A stretch of DNA of 64,000 nt from Paragonimus westermani (GCA_008508345.1 QNGE01002425.1:51165-115164), one strand, 5' to 3'. Counted from the stretch's first letter, positions 36,991-48,530 are shown. Program-made: numbers and translations. The notes: generated by a model not told the origin, from the letters alone.

Positions 36991-37340
36991 CAGATAAAAG
37001 CATCTAACGTGAATCGTGAACGTCAAGAAACATAATGATGGAATCTTCAGTGAACAGTCCGCAAACATTCCACCAAGGTAAATTTTATCGAAGCCTTTCA
37101 AAGTTGTGCAGGTGCATTCATTTGGGCGTAAGTTGCAAGAACTTTTTCAGAAACTTGAGGTATCTTGACTGTTTTACGATATTCGGTACATTTCATGAAC
37201 ACAGCGCAAGAATCAATCTGCCACAGGTGAGAGGGCAAATCTGAACAAGGTTTGAGGACATTTAGAGATAGCCCATCTGGTCCACCGGCCTAGCTAATTT
37301 TTCATTTCAAAGGCTGGATTTAGACTTCTGGTTCGGTTTA

Positions 37341-37584
37341 TTAATTAACTGAAATTTTCTCGATGTTCGCTACCACACTAATGGAGCGGTTGCCACTCAC
37401 TTCTGCGACACCAGCAAAGTTGCGACTAAATTGGTTAACGTCAGTCAAAGTATTATTTCCCTTGAAGTTTATATCATTTAGACGTGTCAAAGAATTCCAT
37501 ATATTCTGGTGGTCCGTGCTACCCAGAAGTGCGTCGAATTGCACGAAAGATGGGCATTCAGGTCGACTAATTAGTTATGACAAA
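37341..37584 (-). CDS. Protein-like open frame, possible last exon, unknown
   Basis: On the minus strand about 80 codons are open after a TAA, running to a TAA stop. The stop overlaps an AATAAA hexamer, and ATTAG just inside the open frame could serve as a splice acceptor. The product is Ser/Asn-rich with alternating hydrophobic residues near the C-terminus. No domain is recognised. A plus-strand frame over the same bases looks less protein-like. Confidence 0.2.
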
Positions 37585-38158
37585 TTGGGAGCTGGCGAGA
37601 AGTTTCTGGTCTTTTAGTCTTTCTCATTCTCATTAGAAAGGCTACTCGGTTATTGAATTGTAAAGCTGGAAGGGTTCGGAGGATCAGTTGTTTTGTACCA
37701 TTCGCGAATCTATCAATAGATGAAATCGAACTGAAGTGAATGGGTGGAAAAACAACTTTGATGGGCAACACAATGAGAGTTCTGTTGTTCATGAAGTTGG
37801 AAAATTGCTTCATGAAGATGAGATATACAACGGAACTTATTGTTCAGGACATTTCTTGTCTACTAGTGATTTTCGGATCTGGTTTTCAACACTGCTGTCA
37901 GAATACTTGGTACAATTTTTAAGTCAACAAGCTTCGCCATAACAACACACTACATACGTCTGGTACGTTCTCGTGTTTAACAGCAGCCAAGACCTACCCA
38001 TGTCCGGTACAGCCAAGTTTATTTTGGCAACAGTAGATTCTAGCTCTTATCTGATAGACTGCCTGGCAGTTTCACTGCGACCTCATTCCCGCCTACGATT
38101 TGCATCGTCACGTGGACCTCAAGTATACTACTGGACGCAGACAGATGATCTGAATAAT
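37585..38158. other. Unrecognised sequence
   Basis: Short frames on both strands (for example plus 37736-37942) have no known domain, and no repeat is identified. Confidence 0.35.
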
Positions 38159-38190
38159 AGACTGTCTGTGGTTGCAACCACAGACAGTCT
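38159..38190. repeat. 32-bp perfect palindrome
   Basis: Two 16-base halves (first half AGACTGTCTGTGGTTG) are exact reverse complements with no spacer. An outer CGCAGAC near 38137 pairs in principle with GTCTGCG at 38186-38192. The segment can form a cruciform or hairpin. No function is implied by the neighbours. Confidence 0.95.
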
Positions 38191-38640
38191 GCGATTTCGT
38201 GAAGTCTGGCGATGACTACGACTGAATTTCCAACCGTGTGCATGCGAAACAGATCGTACCGTGACCGAAATCGTTGCCGCTGTCGATATAGTTTTTCAAG
38301 TCAAGTCACTTGTGAAGTAGTCTTCAGGGCCTCGACGACGGATTTGTCAGCACGACATATAATTTGAACTAGAACAAAACTATGCGTTTCGCAAGCAGTC
38401 ACGATTGCCTATTTATTCGTAGCTATTTACTTGTTACAAGGGCAGATGGACAAGATGGGAGAACATAAGCCTGGTGAGTAAATTAGTGGTCACACAGAAG
38501 ATTAACGATAGAGTCATCAACCTGCCGGTTTATTCGATTTTCCAGACTATACGCTCAGTTGAATTTCTAGAGGTATGTATTTTTGCTCGTATGTACCGCA
38601 GAAAGTTTGTTGAATATGAACTAGTCAACTCACAAAACAC

Positions 38641-38697
38641 GGACCTAGGCTGGATTTGAAAAACCGACATATGCCGTTTCGGCTGAGCTACAAACCC
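38641..38697 (-). repeat. tRNA-like SINE head
   Basis: On the minus strand there is a full-consensus A box, TAGCTCAGCCG (38680-38690), then TTTTTCAAATCC as a B box (9 of 11). The boxes are only about 39 bases apart, start to end, too short for a complete tRNA. The bases after the B box (AGCCTAGGTCCG) resemble those after the B box at 42060. Confidence 0.45.
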
Positions 38698-41600
38698 AAG
38701 CTGAAACATTGGAAATTCCACATTCGACGAGCTTGCCAACTGCATTGTTCTACCTCATGGTGGAACTACGACTGCCCTACGAATAATGTTTCTGCAGTCA
38801 CCGTGTTTTGCAAAAGCTTATGATGAAAATCAACAGTATGTCAAATTAATACTTTTCATTACAAATGGCATTTGAAACCAGACCAGGTAGGTTTTAAATC
38901 TAGGCAAAGAAACCAGATTTGTCGGACTGCCACCGACCTCGTGATTTCTTCTAGCGATAACTTATTGAAGCCAATTCACTGATTGTCGACTGTCATAGGT
39001 AGCATCCTGGTGAACACATTTAACCAGTGCCCAAAACGTGCGCCCAAACGAAGTTAGCATAGCAACTAAAATTCTAACACCTAAAGGACAGAGGCTGTGT
39101 TCACTGTATCGAAAATGATAGAGGTGTGGTAATATCCCGGTGTAGAAGATTGGATTCCATACGTCACCTTTTTCATATGTTTACAGTCAGTTTCATATCG
39201 CGTATGTTCTTCTTCATCCATAAGTAGATGATCCCACGTAACGTCCAATTTTTTTCCATAAAATCTAACAAATGTGGCTTCACAATGTAGACTGCGGTGG
39301 GTTACGATAGACGATGTGCATGAGGGCTATCGACGTTTCTAGACCATTTTGTGAGATAAATGTCATGTAATGCTTTTTGGTTGATACCAAGACATGTATT
39401 CATGGCTGACAATTTCTCAGGTCGTTTGGTGAATCTGGCGAACGATGCATACCTTTTGCGAAGGTACAGATCTAACTGCTGCTGAAGACAGAAGTCAATC
39501 TATGTCACTTGTGAATGCTCAGACGGAGTAATTTGTGATAAAACAATATGGCAAAAAACTTTTGAAAGCATTGCATTGAAAACTAGTGTTCCATACCCAT
39601 AAATTAAGCCCGAATGTAGCATCTAAACTTTGAAGTGCGTACCACTGTTTCTGCTCATCATTGCGCGAAGCGGATGCTAACACCAAGTACACACTGTTTG
39701 TGAGACACCTTCTTACTTCATGGCAGCTGGTGCCTTAACCCTGATCGACAATAAAAATTCGATGGCAGCAGAAGTTCGACGAAGTGGACGTCCGGTGCAT
39801 TTTAGGAATCTCCGGGAACGCTAAGGGTGAAGCTAACGCCTTGCTGGTGACCTCACAGGGCAACGAGAAAACGGTTCTAAAGGCGAAGCGAAAAGGCACT
39901 GCGAGGTTGGGAATCCTGACCGTGTAGGTGTCAGTCTTTTGGTCTGACAGCCCTGCCAATTGTATGCGGGCGGTGCGATGGTTAAAGGGTACTCTGATTA
40001 GTCCCAACGATGGTATGCTGATCAACGCAGTATCAGTGTAGGTGACTTCATAATGAGCTCTTCTGGAGTTGGATAAAGATTCGAAACAACATATTCCAAC
40101 AGATCTATTCACATAGGTAATATGACTAGTAGTCTGCGAACAAGTGAAGATCATGGTTATTGTCCGTCCGATGACTTTGGAAGAGTCAACTGATGCACCT
40201 CTAGCACTGTTGAGTGGAAAATCGATAGGGTGTAAGTGAAGGAAACATTTGAGTTGGATGTTCTTCCAGCCAGACTGGAGCAGCGAATTTCAGGACTAAA
40301 ATCCTTGAAGATGGAAAAGGTTGGGGGTGAATCTTGGTGACACGTGCCACAGGCGTGTAAAACCTGGGTGTTTGGAGAGGGTGGGATATTTTATCAGGAA
40401 AAGTGTGCAGTTAAATGAAGCTCTCGAGGATGGGTATTTATTATTAGAAGGAAGCTCAGCAGGACTTTCTGCAGACAGTGCAGAAGTTTAACGTAAGACA
40501 GTGCTGAGAAAATATTACCCTTCCCAAAGCTTATCGTGTTTACCGAGCATTGGAACTTGCATATTCGACAGTTTGAACGTCTGCCGCTTATTCCGAATTT
40601 TACTCTTGGCACCTGCACCTGACTGATCCCTCAGATGGGCTGGACTCAAGGTCGCTTAAAATCTGGGAACGACAGCTGTAAACTCATAAATCGTTTTTGG
40701 ACTGGGCAGCAATTAAACTTAGTTTGAAGTTAATATGTTCCTCTAATTACTGAAGGCCTAAACTGAATGGTTTAGGTTCCGCTACTCCTGCTTCGATTTT
40801 GTGATGCATGGTGATAACGTACGTTCCTTTCGTGGGTGAGATCCTACTTGCAGTCCTGACTGCTCTCTGCTTGCTCTTTTTTCTCGCTCTGGAGTCATTA
40901 GAGATGGAACTGAACGGGAGCTCAGAATATTGTCTAACTGGTTTTGGGTAGCGAATCCGTTGATTGGGTCAAATCCAGAGCATGATGCCCAATTCAGTGA
41001 TCATGTAATCAACGTCGTTTGTTATCTTGCCCTACCCACGCCAGACCGTCGTAAGAGTCAAATCTCCAGACCATATTGAGACTGTGACTGTGTTAGAACA
41101 ATATGTTTGTGGTGATACAAGGGAGATTCTAGTGATGTGAAGGTTCAAACTAGAGGCTTGGTATAATGCAGGTATAATACATCTAAACCACTTCCAACCT
41201 GCCCTAGTCATTTAGTAGATGAATGAGTTCACGAGTTCCGAAAATTATTCACCATCGACTGGCTCCCTGCGTTCGTCGTAAGTGAGTTGTGCATAACATC
41301 CGCATTGAACTAAAATCGTCTCGGTTGTTCGGGACCAAGAGAATGCTGTTACACTTGATGTAGTAAGTTGAATGGTAGAAGAATGATATGCCGAGTAGGG
41401 ATATCAACGGGGCAACGGATAGTTCGTTCAGTTTCCTTCTATTGTTCGGGAAGGATTTCAGTCCTAACTTTCGATGTTGTGTTGGCTTCAGATGAAATAA
41501 TGAAAATGATCTTTGTTACTAAAGTATTGACGACCTTATTATTGTCAAAAACCCCATAGAGTTTACAAAACACAGACGATTTGCCTCTTGGACATGCGGT

Positions 41601-42055
41601 CAGAATATGGGTAAGCGCTAATCGAACGCTTTGATCGGGACAAGACAGTTTCCACCTCTTTGGGAAGGCAGTATTGATCTGAACAGACGCCGTTCAAGCT
41701 GTCATGCGTCCGGTTAACATTCGGGCAGCAGCTTTTTAAAGTTCCGGCCAAACTACTCAATAGTGTGCCCCAGGCAGGATGTGTAGACATTTTTAGTCGT
41801 GTTATGGTGACTCTAGGTGTGTTCTATGCTTTGATGGTCAGCTTCGCTGATCGGAAAAATAATCAAGTTCACGTCAAACTTCAAGGGCTGACGAAAAAAC
41901 AATACACTCCGAAAAATATCAACTGTTCTACACAAATGCCATTATCTTGGGAATCGGAGTTGCTTTGAAGCGGCCTCGTAGAATATACTAGTTAATTTTT
42001 GATGCCAGCATATATATGTATACCTGTTGTCAAACAAACTTTTTTTCTCAACGGG
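38698..42055. other. Gene-free 3.4-kb stretch, nothing firm
   Basis: A 139-codon minus-strand frame at 39735-40154 has no recognised domain and odd composition, and is probably chance or part of an unnamed repeat. No RNA gene is seen. Confidence 0.4.
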
Positions 42056-42056
42056 C

Positions 42057-42131
42057 CTTAGCCTGGATTCGAGGTGTCACAATAAATACCCATCACTTGA
42101 TGTTAGTCTTTTACGCTTAATCACGATGCTA
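42057..42131 (-). repeat. tRNA-like SINE head
   Basis: On the minus strand TAGCATCGTGATTAAGCG (A-box region, 42114-42131) is followed by a B-box-like ACCTCGAATCC at 42065-42075 and then AGGCTAAGGCCC. The A box scores about 9 of 11 and the B box about 8 of 11. The post-B sequence resembles the 38641-38697 element. Confidence 0.4.
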
Positions 42132-42490
42132 CCAAAGCTGCAGATATTCTCACCAATTAAACAAACATGTGTACATGTATGTATATAAGAGCAAGCAATG
42201 TCCCTCTGACTACATTTTGTTGCACCAATGTGCCACAAACCGGTAAATGCTAAGGTAACCTAGAAAACTTAGGCATCAACTATTCACTCTGGGGGAAAAT
42301 GACTGATCTGTGAATAGGTTGTCAGTTACGAGGCAGTAGTAGTATCAGTGGTGCAGAAAAGTTCGCGGCGTTTGGTTTCCACCTAAAATGAAACCGCACC
42401 ATTGTGAGTTTTTGCATCCGTCGAGCCGATCTCCTCCAATGACCGGCTGCTCTATTTGGTTGTACCAAACGGTTGAGCTGAGATACTTCC

Positions 42491-42537
42491 ATCCTCCTCC
42501 TCCTCCTCCTCCTCATTCTCATCATCATAACAACCAT
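42491..42537. repeat. (CCT)n then (CAT)n-like microsatellite
   Basis: About eight CCT/TCC units followed by CAT-rich sequence. It lies where the LINE linker similarity ends, so it may have replaced or interrupted the element. Confidence 0.9.
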
Positions 42538-42539
42538 GA

Positions 42540-42905
42540 GCCTCACCAAAAGGTACTGTGGCTCGGGCCGCCGCTCACTTCTGCTATTCCCAGAAAAAAA
42601 GACCTCCTCCATTTCTTTCGATTGTTGGACCAAATAGTGCTCACGGTCTTTGCGCAAGCTTTTAGTCAGCTTGTGTTTAACTTCTCGACGGTCGTCATCA
42701 TATTCAAAACTAGGTGGGATAGAACGACGCTTGTCCATACGTGTCGAAAGTGAACAGCTCCTTCGAAACTTGCCTATTCACAGCACGCTTTCATAGCTCC
42801 GGCGATTTCTTCCCAGTGTTCGTTGGGATCCTTCATCCGACCCTAACTGGGCAACTTCTTCATCAACGCCTTTTGGTAAGCGTTCTTTACATCCTCATCG
42901 CTCGA
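42540..42905 (-). pseudogene. Second LINE: linker remnant after endonuclease
   Basis: Downstream of the endonuclease in the same orientation, the translation shows HWEEIAGAMKAC in one part. After a stop and frame change come PPSFEYDDDRREVKHKL, SLRKDREHYL and EMEEVFFSGNSR. These match the usual linker blocks of flatworm and other metazoan LINEs (PPGSEYD...R, LR.DRE.W, EMEEA..GN.R). It is cut off by the microsatellite at 42.5 kb, and no RT domain follows. Confidence 0.7.
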
Positions 42906-42949
42906 ATGCCAGTTAAACACCTTGCATTTACGAGCGTAAGTCCTCTGGG

Positions 42950-43790
42950 CAAATTAAAAAACGAAACGCGCACGCACAACGGCATGGTCCGAGTCCAGGT
43001 GGTTGCTCCAAAAGGCACGACAGTCCTTAACAGAGTGGCGCCACCTGTAACTAACTGCTATATGATCCAACTGCGTCCACGGCTGAGAAGCACACGGAGG
43101 TCTCCAAGTAACACAGTGCTTCTTCCTGTGTTGGAATGCAGTGCTCGAAATATATAGACCGTGGGATGCGCACAGCTGTAGTAGTCTTTCGCCATTGTCA
43201 GTTCGTTGTGCCCGGACACCAAACATACCTCCTAGCCGCTTCTCATCCGAAGAAAGACGACCAAGCTGAGCATTAAAATCGCCCGCTAGTATGATGATGT
43301 CTGAGTGTTTAGACTGCCTCAGAAGGTCAACGAGGGCGTCATAGAACGCATCCTTGGTAGCATCCGGACAGCTGTCCGTCGGAGCGTACGCCGATATAAT
43401 GAATACACAACGTCTTTCTGATTTGCGTCGACAGACTTTTACCGATGTATTGAGTCTGACAGCGCACAAGCGACTGTTCACTGGGATCCAATCGAGCAAA
43501 CATTGCTCTGCTTGGCAACTCAGTGCGATTCCTACTCCAGCTTGACTGCGAGCTTCAGCTTCTTGAGATAGAAGCGTTTGGATCGACAGCTATCTACAGG
43601 TGAGCTCAAATGGATAACTGCGTTAGAATTGTAGACTCGCGTCTCCGACACACAACACACATCAAGCTCCAGACTTGAGAGATTACTTGCCAGAGCAGCT
43701 TGCTGACCGACTTGTCGGAGAGTGCGGACAGTGAAGGCGCCAATGTTTACCAGTTGTCTTGGCCTCAGAAAACAAATATCGCCCGAAAGC
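42950..43790 (-). pseudogene. Second LINE: nearly complete EEP endonuclease with one frameshift
   Basis: Two adjacent frames make up one domain. The first part (43532-43792) has NIGAFTVRTL, where the metal-binding Asn is Thr, and VSETRV with catalytic Glu 50. The second part (42954-43499, 181 residues) has SAYAPT at 36-41, GDFNAQLG at 73-80, LDHIAVS at 144-150 and DSDHAVV from 169, so the catalytic Asp/Asn and Asp/His boxes are intact. A frame change near 43.5 kb joins the two. The sequence is distinct from the 25-kb endonuclease and belongs to another LINE family. It nicks DNA in target-primed reverse transcription; this copy is probably inactive. Confidence 0.85.
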
Positions 43791-43920
43791 ACATGGACGG
43801 CAGTAGAAATAGGGGGTAAAACAGTAGGAGAAAGTGGTGATCGGTTAGTAATGTCACTGTCGAGAAAACGATAAATTCTGATGCTTCCCGGTCTTTTATG
43901 CCGCGGAAGGGTGTTGACTT

Positions 43921-44522
43921 GAGGGACCCCACCCCGAGCCTCTGACTAAAAAGTCTGATCTGCGAGACAGCAGAATATACGGTTTTCTTGGGGGATCCTA
44001 CCCGGAGCCAATGACTCAAGAGTCTGACTTACTTGACAGTGAGGGGCATTCCTAACCCGAGGGCGCCGTGAATAAGACAATAATGTCTGATTCTGAACAA
44101 TGCTGCGCGCAGCCGATGTACTCGAGGCTACATCGGGCTTTTGAGAGATATTTGATGTTTTTCGACCGTATCGGATAATACGCCGGCGGTCACGGCCAAC
44201 CGTTGGGCGATCGGAATGCTCTTTGTTTGAGGGTACCTTTTCTAACCCAATTCTTCCTGATACGGAAGACAGCAGTGCCGCAACTATAAAAATAGTTCTG
44301 CTGTATGTCCATAGGATCGTGATTCACTGCCTAAGCATTCCTATGCGGTCAGTAGTGCGACAAACAATCCTATGAGTGTAACTGCTTTTCGTTTGACTGC
44401 TCCACTTTGGCCTGTCTGACAAGGTTGCAGCTGGAGGTACAGGAATTCTAGTCAGCATAGCCCGTCGGATCAAAACAGTACACAAGCCCGACCACCTCGC
44501 CAAGGTAGCAGTATAAGTCGGG
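43921..44522 (-). repeat. Second LINE 5' leader with short tandem monomers
   Basis: Three diverged units begin near 43921, 43990 and 44041. They share a GGGA(C/T)CC...CCC(G)GAGCC opening and a TGACT(A/C)A(A/G)(A)AGTCTGA block, and a fourth partial unit lies near 44228. The distal 142 bp (44381-44522) match 25742-25883. Monomer arrays upstream of the ORF are known in several LINE families and can carry the promoter. Confidence 0.6.
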
Positions 44523-45880
44523 TGAGATACCCCCTGACAGTTATGATTAGTTGTGACAAGGGGAACGTAAACGAAAAGTGGAGACAAGTGGTTACTCCAA
44601 TTTTCCTACCAGCGGGATCCGTGGGTTGTTCTGAGCGAAGTTCAGCTTGTCATTGGTAAGATAATATGGCTACACCAAGCTTGATGATTTCAGTGAAATC
44701 TTACAACAGATCTAACCTCATATTGAGTTATATTAAACGGTGTTTAACTACCACTTTCCTGACTGTGATGCCTGTGTAATACAACTTGTTTGAGGAGCCA
44801 TGGCTTTAACTTTAGATTGCCAGGTGGTGATCCACCGAAAATTTTTGAAACCGCCTCTGTAGAAGAAATTTGACATACTTTGTAGGAATGAAGCAACATA
44901 CAAGAAGATGTACAGTTACATGCATAAAGTGAGCATGTGTCAGAACTCAATGCTTCATACACAAATATAAGACCGATTAGACAAAACAAGTCGAACGAGT
45001 TGTCGCGGTCCGTGACGTGAATCGCATATGTGGTGCGCCCTGTGATAGATGATATGGATGTTCTGTTTTGATTATTTGGTTTCTTTGCCAGTACCAACCG
45101 CCTGAGTAAAGGTTCAACCATTTCCTGTCGTGGGTTAATAAGTCATCGCAGCTGCAGGCTAGCCAGAACATTTCAGTAGGATCCGACCGTGAACAATTAG
45201 ACCAACAATGTGGGTTAGCAGTAGCGAACGCATCTCACCTACAGGGTAGATCGTAGTTCTTGGTTTACATCAGTGGTGATATGGCCACGTCGGAAAGGTT
45301 GTGATCTGTCTTCCCCGAAAATTTTTTTCTTATGGCCAATCCTCAGCACATAGCTGCCGGGCCCCGTAGAAGAGTTTTCGTACAGGCTTTGCTTGTATAC
45401 AGTACTCCTCCAAATGAGTTTGCGTTTGTTGTTACGGGATTTACTGTCTACGAGCGCGTAAACAGGTCATGGAATAACAACTAATAATACGGCGGTTAGC
45501 AGAACGACGGATATCGGTAATGAATGACGGAGTAATGGGTATACGCTGTCAGTTTGTCTCTTTCCAGCCAACCTATCCACTTGAGGCTACCGCATGAACA
45601 CAAGGAAAAGACTAGCCTTCAAACAGAGCTTCATTATGTCACTCAGCCGAAGACAAAACGGCCACATAACCGTTCGTGTTTAGAGGGCTTGTGACTGACA
45701 ATAAAGTAAGGCGAAAGGGATAGATCAGACAAAAGTCCAGACAATGCAGAGCAGGCTTGTGATCGGGATGACAACAGCAGTTGTCACGACGGCTGAGAAT
45801 GTTCGTGAAGGTCGGAGAAGTACGTGACCACGGCAACGATGAAGGTCATCCATAAGTCAGAGACCTGCGTTCCAGATGCT
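44523..45880. other. Gene-free stretch, nothing recognised
   Basis: No family is recognised on either strand; the region lies between the second LINE and the Gypsy remnant. Confidence 0.4.
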
Positions 45881-45884
45881 GATA

Positions 45885-46575
45885 GCTACTAATGACACGG
45901 AAACAGGGCGAAAACCGTCCTCGGTGTGAATGGACATCAGTATGAATTACTTGGGATGCCGTTCGGCTTGTGCAACGCTCCAGCTACCCTCAGACTTCTC
46001 GTACTTCGCATTCTGGAGCATCAGGAATGAGTAACACTGTATGGGGAGGTGACTGTTTTATTCTCCAATACGGTGTCGTAACACGCGAGAAGGCTGCGAG
46101 TGGTGTTATGACGAATCGACGCAGCCGGTCTAACAGTGAGTGGCAGTTTTTCTGGGGCACCCGGTTGACAACGGAAAAATCCAACCACTGCCAGAGAAGC
46201 TGACAGCCATTAAGAATTTTCCAACAAAATCGAAACGACAACTGGGTGTTTTCTCGGAATATCTGGTTGCGATTCAAAAAATTTGTGCCGGGGTTCTCTT
46301 AGACAACATATCCACTTTTCTAACTGTTAAAGGGGAGAATAACTTTTTCTGGACTGAGGACTTGGAGGTGACGTTCAACGATCTCAAACAGGAAGCTGCC
46401 AACAAATGACGATGCCTGACAGTTCTCAAACCGAACGAACCATTCACTGTATCAGTTAATGCAAGTGATATCGGGATCGAAACAGCTCTTTCACAACCGT
46501 CGAGGACAGCTGAGCACACCAGAGCGGACGTACTCCATCACCAAGAAGGAATGCCCAGTTATCACCTGAAGGTTA
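45885..46575 (+). pseudogene. Ty3/Gypsy reverse transcriptase and RNase H remnant
   Basis: The plus strand, across frames, shows MPFGLCNAPAT (RT domain 4). Next comes a degenerate catalytic box reading LYGEVTVLFSNT, where the YxDD aspartates are gone. Then follow the connection segment (KIQPLPEKLTAIKNFP, FFWTEDLEVTFNDLKQ) and RNase H motifs (KPNEPFTVSVNASDIGI, then TPERTYSITKKECPVIT). Several stops and frame changes occur, and the N-terminal RT, protease and gag are absent. This is pol of a Ty3/Gypsy LTR retrotransposon and is not functional. Confidence 0.85.
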
Positions 46576-47284
46576 GAAAAGATAAGGACTTATTGTATTG
46601 ATGTCTGAGGTTCAGCATTGTAAAAATCGTACCCAACCCTCCTGTTTCTGACCGTTAGCTGGACCTTGACCCAGATGTTTTTGTTTTATCGCCTCAATTT
46701 GATAGTTGTGCAATTAGCCACTTGCCTATTATTGTACTTTGCTTGAGTGGTGCGCGCATCATCTTTCGGGAGTCCGGCCTGTTTCCGTAATTTTTCAACT
46801 TCCTAACTGCTTGGAAGGACTCTGTTGGTTCTGAATGTCGTATCATGCGCTTACGGTTAATCTATAACCTGTTTGACACCAAATTGCAAATCATACCATG
46901 GAAACAATCTGTCGATGGAAAGTGTTGTGGTTGTCTACTTATTCACTTCGATAGATTATTTCATAGTACCGTGGCACTGCGATCCAATCTTGTTTGGAAT
47001 ATTTGGGACCGTTGATTTATCATTACGCCTGATCTGGCTAAAGACGGTAAAGGATTCACGCAGACGACTGGCGTGCGGAAAACCTCGACTACAACAGTTC
47101 AGTTTTACCACTAGAAATGTCAGTGGAAGAAACACTGAGGTGCCTGAGGCGTTGTCGTGACCGGTATGTTAAAATGAGGTGCCGACTGCAGCTATAGCCG
47201 TGAACAGAGTAGTGGCCTTCGAAAAAGAGGTACTGATGAGTAATAGGGGGATTTTGGTTCCCGTCTAAATTGAACATCATACAC

Positions 47285-47375
47285 GATCAATGGAAGTTGT
47301 CGCATTCCCATGGGCTTTCTGGTCGGTCTCTTTCAAAAAGAAGCACTGAACTCGACCAAATTCAGTTGTCTCATG
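47285..47375 (-). repeat. SINE family A fragment, minus orientation
   Basis: CTTTCTGGTCGGTCTCTTTC, then AAGAAGCACTGAACTCGA, follow the 34951-35030 body with substitutions. The tRNA-like head is missing. Confidence 0.65.
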
Positions 47376-47381
47376 AAAGTA

Positions 47382-47517
47382 TGGCCAGAGTTCTAGTCCC
47401 GGCCTTGGAAAGGATATACAGTTCTGATCAACTTTAAGAAGAACGGTATTCAAGTCTAGTGCTTCTTTTCGATAAGGGCCGGCTGGAATTTCTGTGGGAA
47501 TGCGACAGATGCGATCG
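47382..47517 (+). repeat. SINE family A copy, plus orientation
   Basis: GAGTTCTAGTCCCGGCC (decayed B box) is followed by AAGGATATACAGT, TCAAGTCTAGTGCTTCTTTT and GACAGATGCGATCG. The order is that of the 34951-35150 copy read on its sense strand. It lies back to back with the minus-strand fragment just before it. Confidence 0.75.
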
Positions 47518-47724
47518 TTTGTGAGTGACGTTAAATTTATATGAAAGAGAGAGTAACCGATTAAAAACAAGACCATCAGGTAAGCGAAGTATGTGAATAC
47601 GTGCTGGCAGGAAGCAAACACAAGACGCTGGATTTGGAACCGAATGAGCCGATATACATTTGGGACCAGCCACATATGGAGAACAGTGAACTCGCCGTCG
47701 ATGTGTAGGCGCACAGGAAGCTGC

Positions 47725-48530
47725 GACCTCTAAGAATTCTATTTATTTCGGTGGACCGGAATGGCACACGCAGGTGTCCACATGGAACGAGAGTGCGTAT
47801 TAGATCTACTGCGACGATGGGTATTTTGGTTCACGGTGTGCAAAGATGTGACCGATTTCATTCTAGCCTGCCTCCATTGCCAACAGAACCAAGAGACAAT
47901 GGGGACAGCATCGCCAATGCAATGCATTGTAACAGAGCAGGCCGCGCACACAGGAGGCATAGACCTTTTTGGTCCACTCACAAGCCCAAATAGAAATCGC
48001 TACACAGTTATCATGATTGACCACTTCACACGACGGGTGGATGTCATTCCAACGCCAGATCAAACGAGCGGAACAGTCGCACACGCGTCCATGAACAAGG
48101 CTTCAGCTGTCTGTGAAGTATCGCACAGGGTTATCACGGATCAGCGTTCGTGTTTTGAGGAGCGGCAGTTTCCGGAGATGTTGAAGAATTGAGGGGACTC
48201 CGCGTCTAAGAACATCGCTGTACCATCGACCAACGGAAGGGTTGAAGAGGTGGTTCCGTCGTACAATGGAGGGATAGCTGAACGGTAGGGGCGGCAAGAC
48301 TACCGTATGTTGTGTTTGTGTACCGCACGACGATGAATTACGGGAGGCAGCCATGGATTCTCTTGCATGCTGGTGTGTCCGAAAAAGGAGAGGGACAATT
48401 GTTAGCACAAGAACGATTACATCTGAAACACCGTGCACTCGACCAGGCAACAGAAAGACGAGGCCGAAATAAACACAGATATGACTTGAGGCGCAACACA
48501 CACAAATTGCGTCCGTTCAGGATCGGGGAG
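47725..48530 (+). pseudogene. Ty3/Gypsy integrase remnant
   Basis: The ATG frame 47761-48192 (143 residues) has a zinc-binding H-x3-H...C-x2-C motif at His3, His7, Cys37 and Cys40. The core has GGIDLFGPL with Asp68 and VITDQ with Asp127. After a stop, STNGRVEEVV supplies the third acidic residue. Then come YRTTMNYG and a basic block (RRGRNKHRYDLRRNTHKLRPF) of the C-terminal part. Stops at about 48190 and later break it. Integrase would insert the retrotransposon DNA copy; here it is dead. Confidence 0.85.

Larger units (their letters stand above)
46576..47724. other. Insert splitting the Gypsy pol
   Basis: About 1.15 kb between RNase H and integrase without clear pol motifs, apart from two SINE fragments near 47.3-47.5 kb. 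It may include a heavily decayed RNase H end and the tether region. Confidence 0.55.

Noticed and set aside
39735..40154. 139-codon minus-strand frame
   Set aside because: No recognised motif and no supporting start or splice context; too weak to call a gene.
42388..42753. Plus-strand frame with a polyproline and polyhistidine run
   Set aside because: It is the translation of the CCT/CAT microsatellite and of the antisense of a LINE linker.
43354..43545. Plus-strand frame at 43.4 kb
   Set aside because: It is antisense to the second LINE endonuclease.
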